From the NCBI GenBank assembly GCA_036023115.1, contig JAYKKT010000059.1, forward strand, positions 3,820,001 to 3,884,000: a stretch of DNA of 64,000 nt, written 5' to 3'. The position numbers and the translations under genes are program-made. The stretch comes from Brasenia schreberi (lineage: Eukaryota > Streptophyta > Magnoliopsida > Nymphaeales > Cabombaceae). How positions within the stretch are numbered: the stretch's first letter is position 1; each line of letters opens with the position of its first letter. A model generated the notes under the pieces. The model saw only the letters and a program-made list of their open reading frames with translations. It was not told where the DNA came from and did no database searches. Shown here in pieces: positions 21,777-32,815 of this stretch.

Positions 21777-22224
21777 TTTCTCTCTATATATGTACATATA
21801 CTACCTACTCATACACGACCTTTACTTTTTAAAGTACGAGTATAATAACATTATAATATATACTTTTTCAATAACCGTTAAAATATTTTAAATTATACTC
21901 ATACTACTAAAATGCAATGAATGAACATGTTAATGATGAACAAGTTCTTGTCCACCATTGAGATTGTTTACCCATATCCGGTCATTGCTTTTTATGAATA
22001 TGGTCTAATAACATTTCTTTCATACATTTTCAAAAATCCTTAAAAAGCATAGCTTAGTTGATTTTGTTGGTTCTTTTAATTCTATTAACGAGTTCTATGA
22101 TGGTGCAACATGAATTTGCCTTTTATAAAATTCATGAACAACTTCATGCAAGATCAATTTCCTTGACTACATTTACTAAAACCAAAACTTTTAAAAGGCA
22201 TGATAAATTATTTAAGCTTTATGC
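21777..22224. other. Intergenic AT-rich sequence
   Basis: No gene, RNA or clear repeat end recognised. Confidence 0.5.
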
Positions 22225-22300
22225 TAGCCGTAACATAATATAATCCTCCCCCTTTAACCTGGCTTAGGACCAACTATGGTAAGGTTAAGTTAATTTTTGT
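22225..22300 (-). mobile_element. 5' part of the SINE-like family, antisense
   Basis: The minus strand reads GGTCCTAAGCCAGGTTAAAG, then GGGGAGGATT. This matches the 5' body of the elements at 3107 and 12,759. The RTE-type tail was not found next to it. Confidence 0.5.
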
Positions 22301-23413
22301 AATCACCAATAACTTCAATTAAAATGTATTATTATTATTATTATTAGTGACAAACATGTCGAGAACAAGTTAGCAATTAGTTCTTGACTCGAAAGGCACA
22401 ACGAGCAATAGCTCACCAGGGGTTGATTTACAAATTGATGGTCATGAGATAGAAAAACAGAATTCTTGATTCGCATGAAGGTTCAGGAACTGTGCGTTAT
22501 CTTCTTGTTTCTCTGCCTTTGGGTGTCTGGCCAAAACAATGAGGTTGCTACATGACCTTTACAGATTAATCAATTTGCCATTGCTTATTTAGTTTAGATT
22601 CCCACGGTACCTGTGATAGACCCATGAATTCTTTTCGGGTGAGGCGTACTTGTATTCATATAAGTTGTTAACGATCTCTGGAAACTTTTCAGATTTTGGG
22701 TGAGACGCCGGGTTTAGTTCGCCCTAAAGTGGTCACGCCACCATCCCTAACACAAGAGTCGGATGATCGGTGTTTTGCAAAGATTCTTTAACCTCTTAAA
22801 GCAGTGGTGGACCTAGTTTTTTTTTTTTTGTGGGGTGATCTATATGAATTAAAAAATATATATTGTTTTTATGTGTTTTATGAATTTGTTCGTGGGTGAG
22901 GAAGCCATTGTCACATAGGGTATTTGCTTTTAGTTATTAAAGAAAAAGACGAGTTGAATGCATAATTTCATAACTAAAAGTTGATATTTCTTGAAGGGAA
23001 AGTTAGGAAAAGCAACTATTTTTTCATCAAGAACCCTGCATGCCTCAAATTTAAATGAATCATACGCTTTACTTCAACTGGCCGATTTACTAAATCATAC
23101 TTTAGTCCATGGTTGAACCCGTCAGCTATAACAGAGAGCCCGCATTGTCAAGTGCTCGCCATTCTCTAAAGGAAACTGTGTAGCCAATGGACGAAACCGT
23201 AGGCTATAATACAGAACCCTCATTCAAGCCAAAGACCATTTTCCTCACCTAAAAAAAAGATTCCAAATTTCCCGGCATTCCATAGTTGGCACAAAAACAA
23301 TAGTTTGTGAAACTGGACTCGTCAATAAATCAGGGAAGGCACCAGTTCACTACAAAAGAGGTTCGATCAAGTCGACTCATGGTTGAACTTATATACAGCA
23401 AGTATATACACAC

Positions 23414-23476
<63 letters not shown>

Positions 23477-23534
23477 CATAATATAACATAAGAATATGTA
23501 ATTTAAAAAATAAAATAATTAATAATTAAAAGAA
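22301..23534. other. Intergenic, no gene recognised
   Basis: A word shared with 18.1 kb lies at 22,395. A (TTA)n run is at 22,327-22,345 and a long AT array at 23,417-23,472. No coding region recognised. Confidence 0.45.
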
Positions 23535-23625
23535 ACAACAACAACAACATGCTCATAATGTTTATAATCTACATAAAAACCTTACACAATCCTCTCCTTT
23601 ACTCGGATGCAAAGATAATTCTTTT
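23535..23625 (-). mobile_element. SINE-like fragment, antisense
   Basis: The minus strand has GAGTAAAGGAGAGGATTGTG, then AAGGTTTTTATG and a terminal TTGTTGTTGTTGTTT, the order expected of the family at 3107. Confidence 0.5.
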
Positions 23626-23939
23626 CATGAGCGATGTTAATTAAAAGTGATTCACTGTCCAAGCAGCCAGTTGGCCGGTTTTTGACCGGCTTTTTCAAAA
23701 TCTAGTGTAGGCCGAACCGTGCCCGATCGCGGTTCAACCGGTCCTGAATGTATGAAAACATCTACTTACATCTCTTTTGAATGCAGGAAGACATCATCAC
23801 CAATTTTTCAACGACGAGTTTACTGACGTCCGCCACTGTTTTTAGGTGAAAGACAGGTCACCGTATGGCCTATGAGACTGTTCCCTGACGGAACCCTAAA
23901 TAAATATTTATCTATGCGTGGAAGACGGGTCTTAGGGTA

Positions 23940-24240
23940 GGTCCTAAGGATTGACATGGCTGGTTTCGGTTTTCCTCGAGCCAGTAATTGGTACGGTTTC
24001 AGTTTTGTTATGAGAGTTTACCAATTTCAATTGCAGTTTGAGTCTTAAACCGTTCAGAATTAGAAAAATATTAAGAAATTTGAAATAATAAAAAAGTATA
24101 GAACCTACGGGTTTGAAACTGCCAGTTCCAATTTCAGTTTGATTTAGAACCGTAACCGAGTCAGGTCATCCCCAATTTTGAAACTGGTTTGAACCGTCGA
24201 GCCAGTTCCAAACTGGCCATGTTTACTAGGAATGTTAATG
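23940..24240. repeat. MITE-like repeat with CCGGTT/AACCG arms
   Basis: The arms carry GACATGGCTGGTTTCGG on the left and CAAACTGGCCATGTTTACTA on the right, an imperfect inverted pair. The core is AT-rich (AAAAATATTAAGAAATTTG). Same group as 56.05 kb. Confidence 0.5.
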
Positions 24241-24730
24241 ACAGGCACTATAATCTCTTCTCAAATTTTCAGAATCGAACCAAATATTTATAAGGCATAA
24301 AAATGAACCACATCCTAGCACCGATTACAGGTTGTTTTTGTTTTTGGTACAATAGGACATCCTTCATCATCCCTCTGAGTTTTTGAATCCGGCAAAATGC
24401 TAATTGCAAGCACACTGTCCTTTGCTTTTACTCAAAGCAGGCAGGTGCAGGAGGCAGTTTTGGTGCCTGCTTACTCATTCTTTTAATAAATCACACTGCC
24501 AAATAACATAATCTCCCCAAACTGTTTGAAGACCACAGTCACCATAACTGCTTTTATTTTTCAATAAAAAATATATTAAAACATATGCCTGGGCAGGAGA
24601 CAATGTGAGACAGCATGAAGGATTGGCATGCATGTTTACCCATCCTCGATCACCGGTATCAGTGAGGATCTACAGGAATCACCCTCGAGAAAGAATTACT
24701 GGAAGAAGCAACAATTGTTAGTTACACATA

Positions 24731-25006
24731 CAGTGGCAAATCTAGAAAAACTTTAAAGGTGAGAGGAATAGCCCATGAAACTCTTTAGGCAGGGTGAAAT
24801 ACACGCGCATGCACATACATATAAATGAATAAATATGTACATTGGCAGATATAGAAATTTGTTTTGGGTGGAGAACATTTCAGGTTTGTGTAGAGCCAGC
24901 TTTGAAAACTTTTAATTTTTTTGGAAATTTTAATAGGTAGTTGAATTTTTTTTTGAATTTCGGGTGAGGGGTTGCACGGCCCCACTACAATGTAGATCTG
25001 CCATTG
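24731..25006. repeat. MITE with CAGTGGCAAATCTAGA-type ends
   Basis: The left end CAGTGGCAAATCTAGA mirrors the right end (reverse complement GCAATGGCAGATCTAC). A second left-end-like word (ATTGGCAGATATAGAAAT) at 24,840 suggests nesting or internal duplication. Confidence 0.55.
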
Positions 25007-25009
25007 CAT

Positions 25010-25252
25010 ATATAAGTTTTAGATGCATAATGTCTTTTAGTGTATAATTTTGCATAAATATTTCTACAAACATTTCAACCATTCGATTTGAGATTAATGG
25101 TAGTTATTTGAATCAAAAGTACATTGTACTTTCATATTTTATTATATATCCAATTGAAGGTAATTCAAATCTCCACTCTTGATTTTAAAGATCTAATGGT
25201 GGAAATGTTTTAGTAAGATGATGCAATTTAAATGTTATACAGTTACTACTCT
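25010..25252. repeat. MITE of the microsatellite-bounded group
   Basis: Left TGCATAATGTCTTTTAGTG and core CATTTCAACCATTCGATTTG are mirrored by GATCTAATGGTGGAAATG towards the right. It ends at a CTCTCTTTATAGAGAGAG junction. Confidence 0.5.
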
Positions 25253-25267
25253 CTTTATAGAGAGAGA

Positions 25268-25492
25268 AAATGGTAAATGCACACACACCTTTCATGCTCA
25301 AACATCCTTAAGATCTTAACTGTTCAATCAATAAGATAAATGATTGAAATTTAAATTCAAAAAGTCAAAAAATATCATTACCCTTTTTGCAAGAATTATT
25401 TTGCTTTTTGCTTTAAAAATCTCAACCATAGATCTTAAAGATCGAATGATTGAGATCTTCAACGGGATGTTAGCATGAATGAGTGTGTGCAC
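25268..25492. mobile_element. MITE bounded by (GA)n / (CT)n
   Basis: The left GAGAGAGAAAATGGTAAATG and CATGCTCAAACATCC words are mirrored on the right by GGGATGTTAGCATG and GCACTATGC(TC)n, followed by (TA)n and (GA)n. Confidence 0.55.
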
Positions 25493-25520
25493 TATGCTCT
25501 CTCTCTCTCTCTATATATAT

Positions 25521-26004
25521 ATATAGAGAGAGAGAGTAGCACATATCCATGTACTAACACACACATACATGTACACACTGGCACACACTCATGCAGGCAT
25601 GCACGCACACACATGTGAGCTTGCACAAACACCAAACAATCATAAACAAAGAAAACAATGACGCTGCTTACTGTTGTGGCTTCGTCCAACTGTTCAAGCT
25701 GATAAAGCTCAAACTTGTGTAGTGTGCCATCTCTGACCTGCTAAGTGTCTTTACCCACTTCACCCGTTTAGAAGTATTAGAGCCAGGTCCATGGCAATTG
25801 TTCTCTGCATACGTTAATTGGCTACAAACACACAAGTACGTCGACATGAGAAAAGAAAATCATATAATAAGATAGCTCAGCAGTACATAACATAGACAAA
25901 GCAATTGAAAAGTATTCAATTTGTAGTTGAAGGAAATAATCAAACATGATCTTGCTCTTTTAGAGGTAAATGCTAAAGATATCACACACTCCTTGAACTC
26001 AATA
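25521..26004. other. Intergenic, no gene recognised
   Basis: GA/AT and CA-rich stretches at 25,495-25,620; otherwise unremarkable. Confidence 0.45.
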
Positions 26005-26062
26005 GTGACAAAGAATCCATGTAATTGACCCCACTCAGTGTGAAAAAAGGCTTGGTTTTGAT
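26005..26062 (+). mobile_element. RTE-type tail fragment
   Basis: AAAGAATCCATGTAATTGAC, then GTGTGAAAAAAGGCTTGGTT, a diverged copy of the RTE 3' tail. The terminal repeat has decayed. Confidence 0.55.
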
Positions 26063-27179
26063 GATGGTAGACTAAATGCCCCGAAGAAAACCGTCCTGGT
26101 ATGAGGATAAATGGCCTTAATTTTAAAAATAAATACATTTAAAATTAAAAAATACATAGTGAAACATATCAATATGCCTCGTAATACTTTTAAAAATATA
26201 AAATACAAATTGATGGGATAAGGGTGCAATATCTCCCTCCCCATATCATACTATACACTCCATGTATACAATATGGTAGAATATGCTCATGTATCGTATG
26301 AAAGGATACGTATGAGATGTCATGCATTACAACAGTCGAAAGGACTGTTAAACAGCCACAATATGTTTCTCAGTTCTCACCCCACAGAACATGTTCAAGC
26401 TCTAGCAAATAGCAGCAAACCAACAATATATTGCACAGTTCACGTGTGTGATTGCTTGTATGCGTGCATTTTATGGATTTCTCAATTCTCATACCTTCAC
26501 TGAGGCGTTTGTTTGATGAGAAGAACAAAGAGCAAAAGATAGGTAGCTTCATTTTAAATTCAGAATCTTAAAAGAATTTTCACGTCAAAGTGGTGGATAA
26601 TGAAGCTACATACTATCATACCAGGTCCTCCAGGGTTTCATCTACAAAATATGTTTGATGCATTCCATGACGCAGAATCCATGTTGAACCACCAATTTAG
26701 CAAGATTACAAGGATAACTATCTTTATTGAGTAGGGCATCAAGTACATGTATCTTTACCAATTGGCCAATTTCTGAACGCTGGGATGGATCCTGAAAAGG
26801 TATCACTTCCTCAAGAATCTATCTTAATCAGGATCTTTAACTCAACTTTATCCTAGTTCTGCAGAGGGAGCAGCCCCATTTGTTCATCCTAAATTGGTCA
26901 AAATACTCAAAATTTCTTTCTTTTTGTGGACGATTAGATCCAGTGCAGATTGCAGGAATGGCATAAGCAACATAGGACTTATGACTTGCCAACGTATGGT
27001 GTATGAAAGTACATATAAATCAATGGAGACAGAAAATACATCCAAACAATAGCTTACAAATACAGCACATACTTTTGGCACGATCAATCTACAAATCGTT
27101 TTTCGTCATCAACTTTAAGAATCATGCTAGTCAACCAATTTTTGGTGATTATATGCTGAGAGAGAGAGAGAGAGAACAC
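26063..27179. other. Region downstream of the PME gene; last PME exon not found intact
   Basis: The terminal PME exon should lie here on the minus strand. Only a weak candidate (about 26,840-26,905; FDQFR... then a stop) is visible. A separate minus-strand frame at 26,642-26,793, after a TTTTCAG acceptor, reads about 48 protein-like residues (beginning [17 protein letters not shown]) to a stop. I cannot assign it. Confidence 0.4.
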
Positions 27180-29586
27180 CTTGTTGGTTTGCCCCAAGAG
27201 TCCCACCCTTCTGGCATGACAATATCAGACATATAGGTATTGGTGAAAATAACCCTTGCAAAAGGCCTCCAGGGCCTTCCCAGGAAGACCTTACCAGTAC
27301 CAACGACTCTACAACCGTCGAAAACATATCCACTGTTAGATGATTCTTTGTTCTCTTGCCTCGCCTGAGCTGTTATCCAACCTGTTCGTTCGGGTTTAGC
27401 AAATATTGTGCTATTCTGCAAAACAATACCACATCGAGCTTATTAATTTACAGAGAATAGAAGCATTTTCAGAAAGAGTGGAAAAAATGATCATCCTCAA
27501 CCTTATATACGGACTGACCCGCGCCAAATATAAAATCAACAGCACCTTCTATATAACAGTTTCTGAACAAATGTCTCCCACGTAAATCACACAATGTATC
27601 TTGTATGCTAGAAAATCCACAACCATAAAATGCCGACATATCGCCTGCAACTAGTGCCGCGAGTGCTGGACTTAAGCCTTCGGATCTGCTTGGTTGAAAT
27701 GTGTTCTTGAATATAAACAGCAGCATAAAACTCAGTTTCAGGTAGAAGAGTACCAATTAGAGGATAAAAGTTGAGACGTTTACATTAAAAGATATCCTTT
27801 TTGCTACAAAGTTTGCTGCATGTGAAGTGAAGGTTGCACTCTCAAAGGTGCCAAACTTAGCTGCGGTATCACCCCAAGCAATGATGGTTCTCTTTCTTCC
27901 TTCACCTTCCAGAAAGATGAAAGGTTTTTCGGCTGGTATAAGAACCTTTTCACTGACAATAACTTAAGAGCATGAGAACAAGGCACAGACAAAAAACCAA
28001 AATTAACGGTCAAAACCAATCCAAATTACAAAGGATTACGATCAATAGATAGTAGATCCTATCTAAGATTGGATGAGGTTCATAGACTCGAGCCTGAATC
28101 TTGAGATCCTACCCTACCTATAACTTTTTAAGATGGTAAAATTATTTTACTACCGTACATGCTTTTCCATTTAACAAAATCAGTTATACAATACAATCTG
28201 GGAAACGCTTCATTTTTTGGTAGGAAATAAATAAAAAAGTATGATAGATTGTAGACTTTGCATGTCCCTTAGCTTGAGTAATATATTTATATATGTCTGT
28301 GCCTGTGGTGCAATTTTCAGAGATAACAATGTGTGTGTGAGTGCACAGTAGATGATGATCAAGAAGGAGGCTGCCTCCCTGATCGATGTAAGTTTGAAGT
28401 CAAGCAAAGTCGGATTCTAGCGCACAACAATAAAGGTGAGTGGGTTCAGCTGTGGTGGAAGCCAACAGAAAGGCAACTCCGGTCAAGTGCAATGGTTGGG
28501 AGAACAATAGAGGAGAGCAGCCCCGCGCCTCCTGCTTTTGAGGGCTATCAGGATCTTTATGAAGTAGTTTAGTTTAGGTGGTGGGATCCTTAGGATCGAA
28601 GGTTCTAAGGATCTTAAGATCCATATCACGGTCCCACTATGATTTTACAAATCTGTATCCATACTTGGCAGGATCTTTCAGCCTTCAGATGATCATAAGA
28701 TCGTATAATTTAAGATCTAAATCGGGATATTGATAACTATGATTAGGATAGATATCGATAGAATGGGAAAGAACACTATCGTAGATACAGGATCCTTCAT
28801 ATTCCAGAAAGATGAAAGGTTTTCAGATGGTGTACCAATAAAAACATAACAATTAACAACAAAGTACAAGAGGATCAAAATGAACAGTCAAAACCGTCTA
28901 AATTATGAAGTATTAGGATAGATATTGATACTTAGAACTGAAAAGAATATTACTGTAGATTAAATAAGAATGTACTATGCAAGAATCCAACCAAAAGAGA
29001 TGCTTTCAGGACAACCGCACTAGTTGCCAGCTGCCTTCAAGATCATTCATTTAGTTGAAACCGAAATACTGTGAGAGAACTGTTGGCGCAATATAAAACA
29101 ATGAAATCCTAATCCAGCTGAAAAACCTGCATCCTTGCCAAAAAACCATGACCCGATATATCTCCGTATACTTTCAAGAAATCAGATCTGGAAATTCAGG
29201 CCTAACACACCTTTTAGAAAATTATTTCATGCTTTTTCACTAGATTGTATTGAACCGAATTAAGTAAAAAAATCACTTCTATAATTTTGAATATGAATTA
29301 ATACATACCGGTAAATTCCAGCTTTTATGCTGATATGGATCCACTGGCGGTTGTTGGTCTGAACCGAATCGATTGCTGCTTGAACAGTCTTAAAATCACC
29401 TTTTCCAGATGCATCAACTACTATAGTCTTTGAGATCTCAGAACTGACTTTGCTCAGTAGAGAATAATGATCGCCTGCCCCATAAGCATCGGGAACAAGA
29501 GAAAGCATAGCAAAATACAGGAGAATAAGTCGAAGAGAACCCCACAAAACAAAAGATTCCGCCATTTTCATCAAACGGAAAATCAC
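27180..29586 (-). CDS. Pectin methylesterase (pectinesterase), 3' end not resolved
   Basis: Exons 29309-29586, 27784-27952, 27502-27705 and 27180-27415 join in frame to 295 residues with GT-AG sites. There is an N-terminal signal/anchor (residues about 8-35) and no PMEI-type pro-region, so it is a short-type PME. Family blocks follow: [43 protein letters not shown] (about 184-187), VDFIFG (about 205-210, second catalytic Asp) and FLGRPWRPF (about 261-268, substrate Arg). The Gln of the usual QAV motif is replaced ([11 protein letters not shown]). It de-esterifies wall pectin. The reading ends at WGKPTR; the usual last exon of about 60-70 residues (YxEYxCxGPGA..FIDG) was not found intact, so the gene may be truncated. 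Intron 1 (1.36 kb) holds a partial duplicate of exon 2. Confidence 0.85.
28799..28930 (-). repeat. Decayed duplicate of the start of PME exon 2 and its flank
   Basis: CCAGAAAGATGAAAGGTTTT, then GGTGTACCAATAAAAAC, then ACAGTCAAAACCGTCTAAAT parallels 27,909-28,025 (CCAGAAAGATGAAAGGTTTT, GGTATAAGAACC, ACGGTCAAAACCAATCC) in the same order and orientation. It lies inside PME intron 1. Confidence 0.75.
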
Positions 29587-30241
29587 AAGGAAAATATAAA
29601 CGAATCAGAAGGTCAAAACAGGAAATTTTCAAAATGGAAATGTCACCCACATCACAATTCTGAAAAATGATAGTCCAATCTAAAAAAACACTAAATCTAA
29701 CGTTAAATAAGAACACGATCAGCGTCTGGAATCCCAAGACTCGAGAACCAAGAAATTTTCCGGCAGGAATCGACAAACTATTTTTGCTTTCGAAATCACA
29801 ATCACCAATACCGATAAATTGAAATAAATGACCTCAAATTCCACAAAGACAATCAAACAGAAAAGAGTTCGCAGAAGACAACCATATCTTCGCTTCTTAA
29901 TGTAGACCACAAAAAGACGAAAAGAAGAAGAAGAAGCGATCCACCGAAAAGGAAAGAAATTATAATCCCCCTGCTTATTATGGTTTGGCCTCACATTGCA
30001 ATGAATGAACATTTCTATAATAATCTCGAAAATGACATGATTCATACAGCATAAGCAGAGGGAGCAGGGAACGAGATACTTGCCACAGAAAGCTTCACGA
30101 ATCTAAAATTTCCGAAAAAACATCGAAGGGATTTCCATGATTCATGAAATCGGGAATTCAATTGCATCTTAAAGGCAGAATGGTTCCTATTTCCACCCGA
30201 AAAATCACTAGTCCAAACACGAAAATGGAGAACTCACGTAC

Positions 30242-30330
30242 CTCACGCTGTCGCTAGGGTGTTGATCTTCCCGGGCTTTTGCAATTCTACCGCGCGCGGA
30301 TGGTGGTTGGCTCTGGCGGGCGTTTCATAC
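30242..30330 (-). other. Probable 5'-UTR exon of the PME gene
   Basis: GC-rich minus-strand segment ending in a strong donor (GTGAG/GTACGTGAG) about 650 bp upstream of the PME start codon. A 5'-UTR intron would span to near 29,600. Inference only; no acceptor was fixed. Confidence 0.4.
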
Positions 30331-30629
30331 TTACTTTCCCAGATTACAAAAGTGTCCACCTACTTCGTGGCAATTTTCTACCCGACATGACAACACGACC
30401 CCACCCAGCATCAAAGTAAATATGCCAAACACTACTGTAGATCGAGCCGTTCTTCATCATAAATACGTGAATCGACGCTATTTAATTCATAAACACGACC
30501 CCACCCAGATTACTGATTGTACGGGTGATAATGATGATGAAATAGTGTCTACGAGGAAAGGCTCGTATATAACAACTCCCTCTCTCTCTATATATATATA
30601 TGATATCAATGTAACTAGAAAAAAAAGTT

Positions 30630-31440
30630 TTTTAATAATTAAGCATTTCCTCTTTTTAGATGGGGTTGGTTACGTTGATAGAGTTTGATCATGTATCATG
30701 CTAAAAGCTATGTTGTTTTTTATTATTTTTATCCAAACACATTTGTATTTAGTTAAATTTTTTTCTCTTATTACTTATATAGTCTTTTCCTTTGTAACTA
30801 TACATTTATCACATCTTTCTTTTTGTCATAGACATCTTTTGCACATGTTGATAATTAATTGCTCAACACTATTTAACATAACAAGCTTAATTACTAATAT
30901 ATGATATTTACCTTTCAACTTTAATAGCATTTTTTTATCACATAGAATACCTAATATACATCTCCATTTTAACCAACTTACATTCACTCTATGCATGATA
31001 TCTCCCTAAATTTTTTATTTTTCTAGAAAATTGATTCTAAGTACTTATAACTTTTTTTATAAGGTAAAATATATCTTAATCTTAATTTTCATATCATCCA
31101 TAATAATTAAAGGATCAAAATTGCATTGAGTATATTTTGTCTTTATTCTACTAACTCAAAAGTCTTTATTCTTCAATATCTCTCTCAATAGTTCTAATTT
31201 TTTATTAACTTTTTTCTTAAATTTATCTATTAACATAATATCATTCATAAATAGCATACACTAAGGTATTTCATCTTGAGTATGCTTTGTTAACTCTTTA
31301 AAATAAATAAAATAACCTTTGATGTAACCCAATAATAATTTTAAAGAAATACATCATTTATCTATCAATCATTGCACATGTTTGCGCTGTACATATCTAT
31401 TATAAGATTGATGTACATCAATCCTAACAGTTCATTACCC
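30630..31440 (-). mobile_element. RTE-type LINE fragment, antisense
   Basis: In minus-strand order, 31,440 to 30,630 gives the RT block (ATTATTGGGTTACATCAAAG, GAGTTAACAAAGCATACTC), a middle part with deletions, GTTGAGCAATTAATTATC and a tail word CATGTAACC...CCATCTAAA. All frames are broken. Confidence 0.7.
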
Positions 31441-31545
31441 TTAATTGAATTTGAAGATTTGTTATATGGAACAACCCTAACATTCATAATGCACACACAT
31501 ATATTTATTGAATATGCACTCTAAAGGTTGTAGGATCAAGTTTCC

Positions 31546-31547
<2 letters not shown>

Positions 31548-31621
<74 letters not shown>
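31548..31621. repeat. (CT)n(AT)n composite microsatellite
   Basis: CT run of about 9 units (31,548-31,565) followed by about 28 AT units. Located just 3' of the antisense LINE. Confidence 0.9.
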
Positions 31622-31624
<3 letters not shown>

Positions 31625-31690
31625 GGCTTAACAAATAACCTTTAATAAAGTTTGTTATATGGAACAACCCTAATATTCATGAATATGCAC

Positions 31691-32199
31691 TAGCAGATCT
31701 AAAACCTCTTTTAGGGTGGGTGAATAGCCCCTCGAAGAGAACTATGTAGCCTACGGGTCTCACCGTGAGCTATATAGACTTTAAGTTGATTTTCAAAATT
31801 TCAGGTGGAATGAATGCCCCACCTCGGTTCAATGTAGATTCTCCACCGGATACGTTGGCCGTGTGCTTTTGATCTACAGCTAGTCTTCGTGATATCGGCT
31901 CCACTCGCGGCGACCACCACACCGGTGATGGTACATAAACCTAGCATGGCTCGGACACGGTCGAGTTGCACTGGGCTCATGGCGCAGGTACTCAGTTCAG
32001 TTGATCGAGGATCGACTCACAAACCAAACAGCACTTCCAAACACAAACACTTAACCAAGAAATCTTACACAGCCATCAGAACAATCTTAATTTCCATTAA
32101 AAAAATCAAAATCAAAATTATAGCCTACGGGTGAATCAGAGAGCTATAGTGGCAGAATTTGCATTGCTCCACCCTAAAAGAAGCTCTAGCTCTGTCGCT
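31691..32199. repeat. Foldback/MITE-like element
   Basis: The left end AGCAGATCTAAAACCTC with TTTTAGGGTGG is mirrored by the right end CCACCCTAAAAGAAGC, then CTAGCTCTGTCGCTGG. The inside includes a GC-richer stretch (31,890-32,040) with a minus-strand frame of about 60 codons that I cannot assign. Confidence 0.45.
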
Positions 32200-32229
32200 G
32201 GAAGTTCGAGAGGGTCTTTCTTACATGGA

Positions 32230-32465
32230 AAAAAGGAACCGAATAGGAGTGGATCATTGTGAACTGGAACCAGAATCAGAACCAATAGTTTTTCATATTT
32301 TTTAATTTTTAATTTTGAAAGTTTTTAATATTTGTTTCCAATTCAAGACGGTTTAAGACTCAAATCTGAACCATAATTGGCAGTTCTGAACTAAAATCAA
32401 AGCCGGCCCACTCTCCACTCAGTTTTGGATCTTGGTTCCAGAAAACCGGAACCGTTGATTTCAAA
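32230..32465. repeat. MITE-like repeat with GGAACCG/CGGTTCC arms
   Basis: GGAACCGAATAGG at left and GAAAACCGGAACCG at right flank an AT-rich core (TTTTTTAATTTTTAATTTTG). Same group as 23.95 and 56.05 kb. It lies within 600 bp of the ARID-HMG start codon. Confidence 0.45.
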
Positions 32466-32815
32466 CCATTGCCTTTTTATTTCGAAAAGGAAGTTTAATA
32501 GCCTAATTCAATATTCAGAGACCCACGTAGGCCTCCCACGATGCGATCCAAACCTGGCGAATTCTGTTTGGGTCGGGTCAAATCAAAGGAAATCCGAACC
32601 GTCAGATGCCTGGGCCTAGATCCCCGGACTCGGGTAGAGAGGTTGAAATCAGCAACTAGAGAAATGGAAGACTTAACAGCCGTTGATATTAGAGAAACCG
32701 ACTATTCAACGTCGATGCGAACACGTGGTGCTCATCTATAATTACGGGTCTTGTAGCATTCCTTCCTGTGTTTCCTGTGTAAGGAGAGGAGCGTTCTCGC
32801 GTTCCCGTCTAAAGA

